DNA of 64,000 nucleotides, from NCBI RefSeq assembly GCF_024713975.1, contig NC_091111.1:19552501-19616500 (forward strand). Direction: 5' to 3'. Below are positions 40,330-51,900 of this stretch, piece after piece. Numbering within the stretch: position 1 is the first letter of the stretch; every line of letters begins with the position of its first letter. Made by a program: the position numbers and the translations under genes. Origin of the DNA: Paralichthys olivaceus (Eukaryota > Chordata > Actinopteri > Pleuronectiformes > Paralichthyidae). A model generated the notes under the pieces. That model ran no database searches. It had not been told where the DNA came from and saw only the letters and a list, made by a program, of their open reading frames with translations.

Positions 40330-43300
40330 CTCAGATTCAGTTTATTGTCATGTTCACAGCAGATGAACACACTTTACAGCATGTCGTGAAATTCTTACTT
40401 AGTTTTTCAATCTCTCGGCATAAAAATATTATACAATGAAATAGTATTAGAAGAAATATAGAGAAATAGAAAATGTAATAAAAATGTACAAAGGTGTAGA
40501 GTAGAGGTAGATATGTGTTGTTTAAAGTGCAGAGTGAACAGATTACTGTGATGGTTATTGCACATCAGTCAAGTTGTGTCAGTGGAGTGTGGGGGGGGGG
40601 CAGAGTTCAAAGTTGTATTTAATATTCTGATGGCCTGTGGGAAGAAGCTGTTCGCCTTGCTTGTCCTTCCTTCACACTCCTGAAGGCAGGAGTGTGAATA
40701 GGCTGTGTTGGGGGTGGGTGCTGTCCTTGGAAATCAAATCTTGACTTAAACAGTCAAGAAACAATGTTTTTCGGTGTTGGGACGTTGTGCTCACAGCAGA
40801 CTGTGATCTCGTGTGTTTCAGGTGAAGAACAAAGCTCCTGCAGAGGTTCAGATCACAGCGGAGCAGCTGCTGAGAGAAGCGAAAGAGAGGGAGCTTGAAC
40901 TTCTGCCGCCGCCACCAAAACAGAAGATCACCGATGAGGAGGAGCTGAATGATTACAAGCTGAGGAAGAGGAAGGTGAGTGCTCACAACCAGTGAGAAAG
41001 GTCTGGTTGTTTTACCGAAAGGCTCGTGTCCAATAATAAATGATCAACAAATTCGTTAGAAAAGACGTTGAAACCTGTGCATGTCTCTTCTGTCAGGGCT
41101 TTGAGGACAACATCAGGAAGAACCGCACTGTTATCAGTAACTGGATAAAATACGCACAATGGGAGGAAAGCCTGAAGGAGATCCAGAGGTAAGTTATTTA
41201 CTGTCTTATATAATATCAGGGTATTTTCATATAATCATGAAATCATCTGGAAATCAGAATTATTTTCTTTTTCAGTTTTAGTCGAGTGACAAGTTTGTTT
41301 GTATTATTCTTTTTTGGAACTCTCGCTCTGTGTCGCTGCTGTACAATTTCCCCTCATCACTGGTTCCTCTGGTTTCAGGGCTCGTTCCATTTACGAGCGA
41401 GCGCTGGACGTCGACCACCGCAACATCACTCTGTGGCTGAAGTACGCCGAGATGGAGATGAAGAGTCGACAGGTGAACCACTCCCGCAACATCTGGGACA
41501 GAGCAATCACCATCCTGCCCCGCGTCAACCAGTTCTGGTATGAATTATATTTAATAACCCGCTGACTGACCATGATTTCTGCAGGCGATGACAGTTTTGC
41601 CTTTTCTGTTTGTCTGTCCTACAGGTACAAGTACACGTACATGGAGGAGATGCTGGGGAACGTTGCGGGCTGCAGGCAGGTGTTTGAGCGGTGGATGGAG
41701 TGGGAGCCTGATGAACAGGCCTGGCACTCCTACATCAATTTTGAGCTGCGCTACAAGGAGGTGGACAACGCTCGCACCATTTATGAGCGATATATCCTTT
41801 TGTTGGGGTTTTCTGAGTTCATCTACAGAAAAGAGTCAAATTAACCAACTCAAAGGATCTGAGGGAGGTTTAGTTTTGGATTCATATTTATTCCTGTTTC
41901 TACAGGATCGTGAGGTAAATAGATAAAGCTGTCTGTATACATGTGGCCATTTACAGACAGAAGACATGAGCCATTCAGGGTCAAGCACAAGAACCAGACT
42001 GAAGAATGTGGAAAGTTCAGTCACTGCACAAACTAAACCAACTAAACCCAAGATAGGAATATAAAGTAAAAGTTTGGATCTGCTGTGTTTGTAGAATCCA
42101 AAAAATATGAAATTCAAATACACCACCAACTTTCAAGAAAATACATTTACAATGTCAAAAAACCTTAAAATACAGGAATCTGTCATAATGTCCACCTAGT
42201 TGGTGTATTCTAAAGTCCTGTGAGTTTCACGTGTCACATTGTTTTGCTTAACGCTGTTGCACTTGTCATGGTTCACCCCGAAGTAAAGAACTGGATCAAG
42301 TATGCTCGCTTTGAAGAAAAGCACGGCTACATCACTCACAGCAGGAAGGTGTACGAGAGATCGATGGCGTTCTTTGGAGAGGAATACTTGGATGAAAATC
42401 TCTTTGTGGCCTTTGCCAGATTTGAGGAGACACAGAAAGAGGTTTGTGTAACACAGCGTAGAGAAAACATGCAGACCACGTCTTTATTAAAACACACTTG
42501 TTAACGGACTGTCCCCTCCCTCACAGTTTGAACGAGTTCGGGTGATTTATAAATATGCCTTGGACAGAATCCCCAAACACCAGGCGCAGCAGCTCTTCAA
42601 GAACTACACGATGTTCGAGAAGAAGTTTGGAGACCGCAGGGGGATCGAGGACGTCATTGTCAGCAAACGAAGATTCCAGTACGAGGAGGAAGTCAAGGTA
42701 TTAACCAGGATTACGAGAGCCTGACACACATTCAGTAGTCGGAAGGATTTGGGTTTATATTGGTTTGAGAAAATATGGCCACACTGGTTTTTATTTATTT
42801 AAAAAAATCTTAAACTGTCCCATAAACGCCTAAATATCTTTGATTCATAAGCCTTGTTTTCTTGTTTTGTAAGTGAAGTCATCATTTTTGTTTTCAGGCA
42901 AATCCACATAACTACGACGCGTGGTTTGACTACCTGCGCCTGGTGGAGAGCGACGCTGACCCTGACACGGTGAGGGAGGTTTATGAGCGAGCCATTGCCA
43001 ACATCCCGCCCATCCAGGAGAAGAGACACTGGAGGCGATACATTTACCTGTGGATCAATTACGCCCTGTACGAAGAGCTGGAGGTCAAGGTGGGTGAAAA
43101 GAAGACGCAGTTTAATTTGAGTCGTATGAATACAAAGAAAATGGGAGTTGACTATCGTTCACATCTTTTTCTAGTTCTATGTCGTGAACTTGTTAAAAAA
43201 ACCATCTGGGAATGAGAAGATGATCTGTTTTACTTCCCAACATGTCCGTCACAGAACGCAATTAGATTGATCACGTCACAGTCTCAGAAGAGAGCGGTTT

Positions 43301-45383
43301 AGATAACGTGATCATGCGTCTTGAGATTCTATGTAATTGTATAATATCAATCAATTCGAATTATATTTGATTGTTTCTTTGTCAGGATCCAGAGAGAACG
43401 AGGCAGGTGTATCAGGCCTGTCTGGATCTCATCCCACATAAAAAGGTAATACAGATTTCTTATGACCACTGTGATCTTACAGTCCAGACCCTCTGTTAAT
43501 ATCATATCAATAATAATGAGGTAAAATAGTAGAACATAATTTTTCAAGTTGGTGCTCTTATCAAACTGTTGTAATCTTGTATCGTGTTTTTGTTTCAGTT
43601 CACATTCGCTAAGATTTGGCTGCTTTACGGTCAGTTTGAGATCCGGCAGAAGAACCTGCAGGGAGCCAGAAAAGCCATGGTGAGATTCCACAACACAGAC
43701 GAGTCCTGACACATTCTCATATCGACTCTTTTTCACTTTCCACAAACTGATTCATGAGGATTAAACAGACTAAGAGGTGAAGAGCGCAGCATGAAAATAC
43801 CTTTACAGAATCAAGGATTGGAAACAATGTCCAGTTAAGAATCATGACATGAAATAAAGTGAAGCCGGTAAAGTTAGAACACTTATATTTAGCCGTGCTT
43901 TCCACTCACTCCTGTTTCTCTCGGCTCAGGGCTCAGCGATCGGTAAATGTCCGAAGAACAAGCTGCTGAAGGGCTACATCGAGCTGGAGCTGCAGCTGCG
44001 TGAGTTCGACCGCTGTAGGAAACTGTACGAGAAATATCTGGAGTTCAGCCCAGAGAACTGCACCACCTGGATCAAGTTTGCTGAGCTGGAGACCATCCTG
44101 GGAGACACCGGCAGAGCCCGCGCCATCTTCGAGCTCGCCATCGGACAACCGAGACTCGATATGCCAGAGGTATCGTTTATAGTTTTTAATAGTTTTTGTT
44201 TTATCCTGCACATACAAGTACACATTTCAAATATTCAAGAACACATCTTGGTTTGATTTTATGTCCCTGTTATCGTTCTTAGGTTCTGTGGAAGTCTTAC
44301 ATCGACTTTGAGATCGAGCAGGAGGAGTTTGGAAACACCAGAAACCTTTATAAACGGCTGCTGCAGCGCACCCAGCATGTCAAGGTGAGAACTACACTCC
44401 AGCTTTTCATCCAAAAATACTCAGGGTTGTAAAAATCAGTTTTCATTTCGCTGTGTGATTGTCTGTCATCGGCCTCCTTGTCTTTTCCTCGCTCAGGTTT
44501 GGATCAGCTACGCCAAGTTCGAGCTGTCGATCGATGACGCCGACCGGCTGCAGAAGTGCCGGCAGATCTTCGAGGAGGCCAACAAGGGCATGAGGAGCTG
44601 TGAGGAAAAGGAGGAGCGGCTGATGCTGCTCGAGTCCTGGAAGGACTTCGAGAAGGAGTTTGGCTCCGAAGGCACCATGGAGAGAGTCAGAAAGCTGCTG
44701 CCAGAGAAGGTGAAGAAGAGGAGGAAGCTGACGGCCGAGGACGGGGTAAGAACAGGATGTCAGATTGAATGCAGCGCTGTTGATTGTTCTGTACTTTTGG
44801 CTTTGAGGACGATTTTACTCCAAACAATCAAAAATGTTTTAGTCCTCAGCTTCTCACGTGGATATTTTCTTTGTTCTATATTATTTTAAACTAAATACTA
44901 TAAATTTCATTTTTTTTACATTTTACACATAAATTCAAATATTAGTTTAACAAGCCACAGATGAAAAATAACGATGACTTGCAGCCAGTCGCAGGTTTGA
45001 TCATTATCTCTCCCTGATTTCCCACCAGTCGGATGCAGGTTGGGAGGAGTACTACGACTACATCTTCCCAGAGGACGCCGCCAACCAACCCAACCTCAAG
45101 CTGCTCGCCATGGCCAAGATGTGGAAGAGGCAGCAGGTGGACATCGAGGGGGAGAATGTTCCAGAAAAAGATCCACTGGCTGAAGAGCCGATGGCTGAGG
45201 AGAAAACGTCGCCGCCGTTACGACCCGACGCAGGTGAAGACCCAGTCGAGCTGCCTTCATCACCAGCGACGTCCTCTCAGGAGCCTGCAGCTGCACCTGA
45301 GAACCAGCCAGAGAACGGCTCTGACAAAAACACTGTGACTGAAGACGAGCAGGAGAACAAGAATGACGACCGAGACGAAGACG

Positions 45384-45418
<35 letters not shown>

Positions 45419-45556
45419 GGCAGCAGCAGCAGCGAGAGTGACAGTGAAGAGGAGGAGGGTGATGGAGAGAAGACGAAGAAGAAGGAGGAGGGTGATGGAG
45501 AGAAGAAGAAGAAGGAGGAAAAAGAGAGCAAGAGCAGTGAAGAAGATAAAGATTAG
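39949..45556 (+). CDS. crnkl1: Crooked neck-like 1, pre-mRNA splicing factor
   Basis: Fourteen exons: 39949-39996, 40822-40974, 41097-41188, 41379-41537, 41625-41791, 42263-42441, 42527-42697, 42898-43089, 43386-43445, 43599-43679, 43930-44169, 44283-44384, 44497-44745 and 45029-45556. They give 2421 nt, 806 residues plus stop. The family (yeast Clf1/Syf3) is a nuclear scaffold of the Prp19-associated core spliceosome. The protein opens [16 protein letters not shown] as in human. Residues about 60-640 are a ladder of HAT helical repeats (for example [53 protein letters not shown]). The last exon adds about 100 residues of acidic, Ser-rich and Lys/Glu-rich tail that looks longer than in the human short form. 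Intron 5 is AT-AC. The ATG at 39949 sits in GCACCATGG, a good initiation context. Confidence 0.97.
40284..40328. repeat. (TG)n microsatellite
   Basis: TG repeat of about 22 units in crnkl1 intron 1, immediately before an interspersed repeat. Confidence 0.95.
40332..40690. repeat. Interspersed teleost repeat in crnkl1 intron 1
   Basis: It starts CAGATTCAGTTTATTGTCATG, continues with GTGAAATTCTTACTTAG and ends GATGGCCTGTGGGAAGAAGCTGTT. These phrases belong to a repeat widely dispersed in fish genomes. Family name and exact termini are uncertain; no coding frame remains. Confidence 0.6.
41792..42262 (+). other. crnkl1: U12-type AT-AC intron (crnkl1 intron 5)
   Basis: The donor is exactly ATATCCTTTT (41792-41801) and the intron ends AC. 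TTGCTTAAC at 42244-42252 matches the U12 branch consensus TTCCTTAAC except one base, with the branch adenosine 11 bases from the 3' end. No GT-AG choice restores the protein, whereas this one gives [14 protein letters not shown], the expected HAT repeat sequence. It would be removed by the minor (U11/U12/U4atac/U6atac) spliceosome. Confidence 0.9.
45386..45440 (+). repeat. (AGC/AGT)n poly-serine tract in crnkl1 exon 14
   Basis: Eleven serines and then further Ser-Gly-Ser runs are encoded by AGC and AGT trinucleotide repeats. The following 45441-45540 contains two nearly identical GAGGAGGGTGATGGAGAGAA units. Expect length variation between individuals. Confidence 0.85.
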
Positions 45557-45610
45557 ATTCTCCACACAGGGACGACCTGGATTCATTTTTCTACTGTTAT
45601 TTTTTCAGTC

Positions 45611-45616
45611 TTTATT
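45611..45616 (-). terminator. Candidate naa20 poly(A) signal
   Basis: AATAAA on the minus strand, 236 bases downstream of the naa20 stop codon. It lies inside the crnkl1 3' UTR, so the two convergent transcripts would overlap. Confidence 0.45.
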
Positions 45617-45646
45617 GTATTTTCATTATTTCCATGTTTTCGAGTC

Positions 45647-45652
45647 ATTAAA
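45647..45652 (+). terminator. Candidate crnkl1 poly(A) signal
   Basis: ATTAAA, 91 bases downstream of the crnkl1 stop, followed by a T-rich run at 45677-45690. It gives a very short 3' UTR of roughly 110 bases. Confidence 0.5.
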
Positions 45653-45851
45653 CACGTCATCGATTCAAACTGGCTTCTTGTTTTTTTTTTGAATATACAA
45701 GAATTTAGAAAATGAAATATGGTACAAACTGTGGCTCTCTGACTGATTAACAGCATCTGAACTATGTACAGTGTAACTGAGCAGGTCCTGTGGTGACGAC
45801 ACATTTCACACGAGGATGAGCGGAGCCGAGCGTCAGAGAGCCACTCGGCTG

Positions 45852-48079
45852 TTATTCGATGTCTTCTGGTCTGACGGGATGTGGCAGCGGGATGATCGAC
45901 TTCTTCTCCGTGTCTCTGGACAGAGCTTTCCTCATATCTGCACCAAGAAACAACAGCAAACGTTTTCAAATCACTGTGCACAGCGCCCTCTTCAGGTTGT
46001 TTGTCATAAAGCCAAACAGCAGATTTGAATACAAATTCAACCTGTTGGATCGGCAGGATTACGTCAAAGCTCGGGGCTGATGCAGGAATTTGTCAAAACT
46101 TTCTTGAACGTTGTCAGAGGTGGTAACACCAGGTATTTGTGGATTCATGTCTGAATCTAGAAGCTGTTTTTTTTTAAACTCACCATAAGCGTCTTCGTCA
46201 GGCTCTCCATTGCTTGCAGAGTAATATTCTATCACCGTCCTATAGACGCTGTAGCCCAGACGTTTGTACATGTTCACAGCCACTTGGTTGGAGACTCGCA
46301 CGAAGAGATCAACAAAGAATCCTCCTTTCCTACGAGACAAGAGCACGTAAACCAAAAGTCAAAACAAAGGGAACAAACGTGTTTGTTGAATTTCAAGCCT
46401 CAAAAATCTTTCAAAGTCCAACATGTGTTTTGGAACGAGCAGCTGAAGGACAAGTGTATCTGATATTTGTTGTGTGACAGGTCATGGAAACATTCACACA
46501 GCAGAGACAGAAATCAAATACAAAAAGATCCTGAAAAACATTTTGACATGACTTCCTCAGAAATCACTTGACGATGTTGTTTGGTAGTTAGTTCTTGTTA
46601 TTGACGCTCGGTCACAGTCACTAACATGACGTTGTCGTGAGGATGATACCAACCTCTCGGAGATCTCCTCCAGCATCTCCATCAGTTTGGCTGCGAGGCC
46701 GAGTCGTCTGAACTCTGGAGCGACAGACAGGGCGGTGACGTGACCGTGCCACTCCTCACGAGCCACAGATCCCTCCGCCTTCCCCATGACTGAAGGAGAA
46801 ACAAAGGCATGACTGAATTTGCTGTGAGCTCGGTGTCAAAGCTCCAGAGGATTTTTTCACAATAAGGTGCTCAGTGATTTTATTTGATGGTTAAAAAAAT
46901 ACGAACATGTAAAGCATCGGAGTGACCAGAGGAACTTACTGTAGCCCATCAGTTCACCACCAGGAGCCTCAGCGACGATGAAGTACTCCGGCCAGTGAGC
47001 GAGGTACTGCAGGTAAAACGGAATCCCATACTGATCGGGAGAGGTTCAGGAAACAAACGTCAGATTCCCTCACGTGTGGAGGCAACAGAGGTGAACTCTA
47101 CTGACACCTGACAGGATGATGTCATCAGCTGGAATAAACACCAGCCATGTGAAAATCTGTCACTTTCATTCACAGCATTAAAACAACCAACGCTCCTGTG
47201 AACCAAAGGAGATCATGAAGGATACGGTTTCTGTCAGAGGATCCAGGTTTCTGTGGAACACAGAGACAGACATCGAGTTAGTTTCAGTGCAACAATGTGG
47301 TGGAAGTGAGGGAGGAGACAAACACAACTCTGATGGTTAAACATGAACCACACGAGCGAAACCCTTTAATCCGATAGAAGGTTTGAACTTTATCAGAGAT
47401 TCAACATTTTACAAATCTGATGAATTATGAGTCAAACCTCTTCACTGTTTACATGATGCATTAGTAATATATAGTATAAATCTTTGCATTGCAGTATATT
47501 TCCGGATCCTTGTGTGTTTTTAGTTGTATTTTATTTTACTTCTTCACTTGAGCTGCTGTAATAACCTGAATGTGGATTAACAGAGAATTTTCTCATCTTT
47601 GTGGTTTTGTTGCTCAAACGTTTCTAGTCCTCATGACTATGAATCTAAAAAACACTGTTTACATTCGTTAATAATCTCTGTGTGATTATTGTTAGAAAAT
47701 TCATTTTCACATGTCCTGTAGCCCGGTGTTAGCTTGTTACAGCTAGCCAGCTAACGGGGCTATTTTCAAACTTTTACCGTAAACAACGTGTTTTTGATTG
47801 ATTGTAAAAAATGCCGATCTTTTACAAACGGTGTAAAGATTCACAGAGTTTGAAAATATTTCGCTACATTGCGCTTATTTTAGTTAAATATCAGCAGCAT
47901 CTCTAAATGACGTGTTTTTATACGGAGGTTCTGTCCATCAGCAGAAGAGCCAGGGATCCCGCAGTCTCTGAGCCGCACAAACATCCGGTGATAAGGTTCA
48001 ACGATAAAAACCGAGAGTTCACTCACATGTTGTTGAATTTGAACAGATCGTCGCAGGTGAAGGGTCGTAACGTTGTCAT
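45852..48079 (-). CDS. naa20: N-alpha-acetyltransferase 20 (NatB catalytic subunit)
   Basis: Six exons, high to low: 48079-48027, 47250-47226 (25 nt), 47030-46940, 46789-46654, 46329-46184 and 45937-45852. They give 537 nt, 178 residues plus stop, the same length as human NAA20. NatB acetylates the N-terminal Met of nascent proteins starting MD, ME, MN or MQ, on the ribosome with the NAA25 auxiliary subunit. It has a GNAT fold: the acetyl-CoA loop is RRLGLA at residues 84-89, preceded by the VTALSVAPEF strand and followed by VSNQVAVNMYKRLGY. The start MTTLRPFTCDDLFKFNN and end HPVRPEDIE match the family. It is convergent with crnkl1. The second intron is U12-type. Identity is near certain because the protein is almost unchanged from mammals. 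Confidence 0.98.
47031..47225 (-). other. naa20: U12-type GT-AG intron (naa20 intron 2)
   Basis: On the minus strand the donor is GTATCCTTC (from 47225), the minor-spliceosome consensus GTATCCTTT with one change. TTCCTGAAC at 47044-47052 is one base from the branch consensus TTCCTTAAC and lies 13 bases from the AG. There is no long polypyrimidine tract before the acceptor. Only 195 bases long. Confidence 0.75.
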
Positions 48080-48980
48080 GTCTGCGGCTGTTTGACCTCT
48101 GACCTCAAAAACAAGTAAAGAGATCTGTAACAGGGTGTAAAGAAACAGAGCAGCGCCCCTGCTGGACTGGAGGCACCACCACACTCTGGTGTCACTGGAG
48201 CTCCACTCACAAAGTGTCTCTTGTGTTTTTATCTTTTTAAGATTTTATTTTGAAGGTTTTTGAGGATGTGATGACATTCACAAAGCAAAGGAATGAAATA
48301 TTAAAGTCAATCAGAATAACATGACCACAGTCATGACCTCCTTCAGGATGAATTGACTTTTCATCTTTCTCTCATCGGTTTCTGGACAAGATATTAGTTC
48401 TCTGGGATTTCGGCCTGCGCCTCGAGTCAGTGCACCTGAACTGAATTTCATACTTCATAATGAACAGGAACTCATCTTTCAAGTGTCGCCTCGCTGCTGC
48501 CGTGAATAGTTTTCATCAGGTCTCCTATGTTCCAATGAAAACTCAGCTTCACTGAAACTCAATGACCTGGGACACTTTGGCCCTTAGGTGTCGGGGCCCC
48601 CTGGGAGGTCGTGTACTTTTCATGTTCTCATTTTGTTCCAGCTGCATGTCGGAGGTGAAATGTCCCTGTGGCCGTTGGACTCAGCAGCAGCGAGGCCGAA
48701 GCGATGTCTGCTGGAGATACAAACTTTATTTATAATCTTTATTCTCACTCATCACAAATAAAATCTCAGGGACATTTTCCTCAGTGTAAACAAATCTTCG
48801 GTGCAGAAACACCTCAGCTCCAGAACAAAGTGTCCCCCGGGGAATCCAAGTAAACTGACCCTGGCTCAGTGACTCAGGTGAGGAGGTGTGGTTGCTGTCT
48901 GCAGGTATGAAGGGTGTCGCTGACTTCACCCACTTCCAGTCTTCAGACTTCGTTGAGCAAGTCCAGGTTCGTCCATGCAA
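48080..48980. other. naa20 / cd109 divergent spacer
   Basis: The intergenic region between naa20 (minus) and the cd109-like gene (plus), 901 bases. It should hold both promoters. TTTGACCTCTGACCTC at 48088-48103 is a nuclear-receptor-like direct repeat near the naa20 start. No TATA box is clear for either gene. Confidence 0.5.
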
Positions 48981-51900
48981 ATGGAGCGTCTCCAGGTGTT
49001 GGGATTCTTCAGCCTCTTCATCCTCCACGCCGCCCAGAGCACCTCACACAGGTAAACACAGATTTCACCAACGAGTTGTTGAATTCAAACAAATGATCAC
49101 ACAACAAACTTAATATTGACAAAATGGTTGGTGGTGTTCAATATGTTAAAGGTTCAATGTTCACATTTTTTCAAATTCAATATCACATGATCAAAATTAA
49201 AAAAAGAACTTTCACAAAGTTACACTTTTTTCACCCACTTCAATCCTTAAAATTCACATTCAGTGTTTATGCACCAATTAGTAAAATAAAACACTTTATA
49301 TACATTATACATATATGATAAACAGCTCTCAATTATCTAGTTTAAACATTAAAAAAGTCTCAGCAATTTCTAGAAACAGCTGCTCACTGTGATTTTTGTT
49401 AAATGTTGCTTAATTATGAGGAAACAGTGTTTGTTGGGGACTATTCTCAGCAGCGTATTAATCACAGTTGGTGCTTGTGTGTCAATAAATACATTTCACT
49501 TATGTTTGATGTTTATATTCAAACCATTTTTGTGCCATATTTCTTTTTGCCTGATCTTTTTTCGAGCTGATGATTTCTTGATGATTTTATTTTAATCCAA
49601 ATGTTGCTTCCAAAAATCTTCAGTGGAATCTAGTTTGTCTTTTACTTTGAAATATCTTTCTCCACATGAAAACAATGAGGTCAAAGAATTTGTAATTTGT
49701 AATGAAAACAGATAATGTTCGAAAAAATAGTTTCCATAGAAACACGAAATCCTAAAATGTTCTGTACTCAAGAAATACAAACATCATTAGGAAATCAAAG
49801 TAGAAATACATCAACCAATATTTTATGAAATATGAGATAATAGTTTTTACAAATAATGATAATAATATAAATAACAACAATAATTAATATAAAAATGTTC
49901 TATTTGAGATCAGCAGAGACATCAGAGAATCTCCCCCTGACGAAAAAATACAGTTTAATTGGAACCGTTGGACTCATATAGTTTTTATTTTTATTTTGAA
50001 AAATGACTTCCTTTCCAGTTACTTCCTGTTTTACTTTGACGTCCTTTTACCTTGTTTGTCTCTTCCGCACTTTACTTCCGGTCTTCGTCTTGTTTCCCGC
50101 GCTCGTGATTGTTAGCCCCGCCCTAATTGGTTTCACCTGTGCTCAGGTAGCCCCGCCCCCTCTCCTGTGTGTCGCCGTGTTTCCGCTTCAGCTTCACTTC
50201 TTCAGCTTCTTCTTCTGGATCCAGATTCTCTTCGCTGCTGGAAACCGTGAAACCAACTGTAAGATTGTTTTTAAGCTTCCGCTCGACCTCTGACCTCACG
50301 TGTCATCTCTTCAGGATGATTTTAGCATCTCACACACGTGTGTTTGTTGAGAACGGAATCAACAGAAGACATGACGCAGACATGTGTGTTTATTTTTTAC
50401 ATACAACACGTAAGAATGTTTATTTCCTTATTTGCAACTTCAGTATATTTGTGAGTTGTTTTTTTAATCTAAATATTTTTTAATTACAAAGCCTCGATTA
50501 CATTTGTTTGTCCCGGGGAGTCATTGACAAAAACAAGAGTTCAAAAACATTAACCGTTGCTCTGTTCGTGTGTTTACATCTGGATCAAACAGGAAATTAT
50601 TATATTTATATTTAAAGTCAACTAATAAAACTGAAAATGTTAAACTTTGGCTTCACATAAAGTTTTTTCATTTTGACGTCACTTCCTGTTGAAGTTCCTG
50701 GTTCAGGCTCACGTGACCCCTCACCTTTGACCTGACTTCCTGTCCATGAGTGTCCCTCCAGTAGACCCTGTACACAGGTGCTCGGTCTGGTGTTGCCGCC
50801 ATGTTTGTCTCCTCATGTTTGAATCTTCTCACATGTTTGAATCTTCTCACGTTTGAATCTTCTCACGTTTGAATCTTTGCTTGTTTCTCGTGGAGTAAAG
50901 ATCATTTTGAACAAACTTGTCTCCTGAGTTTTCTTTGTGTCCGAGTCTCATCACTCCGCCTCTGTCACTGGAATTAAAAATGTTGAATCGTTTGTTTTCT
51001 GATTGTGAGTTTGAGTTTCTGTTCTAATGTTGTTGACTTGGTGAATTGAAATGTTTGTGACTTTGACAGTTTGAATCTACAAATGTATTTTTTAAAGTCG
51101 TGATGAGTGTTTATATATTTATCTGGACTATGACTTTGTCTCCTCAGCTCTCACCCCGTCTACCTGCTGCTGGCTCCCAGAATCCTTCGCTCTGGAGTCC
51201 CACCGTCACTCACCGTCTCCATCCTCACCGACTCCGAGGTCGTCGTCTCTGCTCACATCGTCCATGGCAACCAGACGGTGTCCTCAGCATCTGCCACAGT
51301 GGGAGGAGGTAAGTGACTCAGCAGATGATGATGATGATGGTGGTTATGAATATGTTGATCTGTACTTTACTGTGAGACGTGTTTGGTTTCTTCCTGTTGA
51401 AGCATCTCGCTGATTTAAAAAAATTAAAACGATTTAACGTCTATTTCTTTTGAAAGGTTCAACTCAGCAGCTGACGATGCCTCCAGTGAGTCACATCACT
51501 TATTAACTTTTATAGTTTGAGCTGCTTTGTTTTTAATTTTCGATGTTTCTAATCTTCTGCATGAATCTTATAATTTATAAATCATATTCTCTCCTCTAGC
51601 ATTTCTTCACTGCCATGAAAGTTCATTTCACTGATTAAATCCCTCGTCAATCTCTGTCACGTCCCTGCAGATCGTCAAGAGCAACTCCAGCTACGTGCAC
51701 CCTTACACCCTGGAGGTCAAAGGTCACGAGGGGAGCCACCAACTCTTCTTCAACTCAACAGAACTACGCTTTGACCCCAAAGACGTCTCCACCTTCATTC
51801 AGACGGACAAACGGAACTACCTGCCCGGGCAGGTGGTGAAGATCCGAGCGGTGTCCATTCATCCTGATGGGAAACCCTACGTCAGCCCAGTGGACGTCAC

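Noticed and set aside
42220-42262. GT-AG acceptor GTGAG|TTTCACG for crnkl1 exon 6
   Set aside because: It would insert residues foreign to the HAT repeat and needs a non-existent GT donor at the right phase; the AT-AC borders give the expected protein exactly.
45363-45692. Alternative open frames across the crnkl1 poly-Ser tract
   Set aside because: Trinucleotide repeats keep all frames open; the frame continuous with exons 1-13 is the real one.
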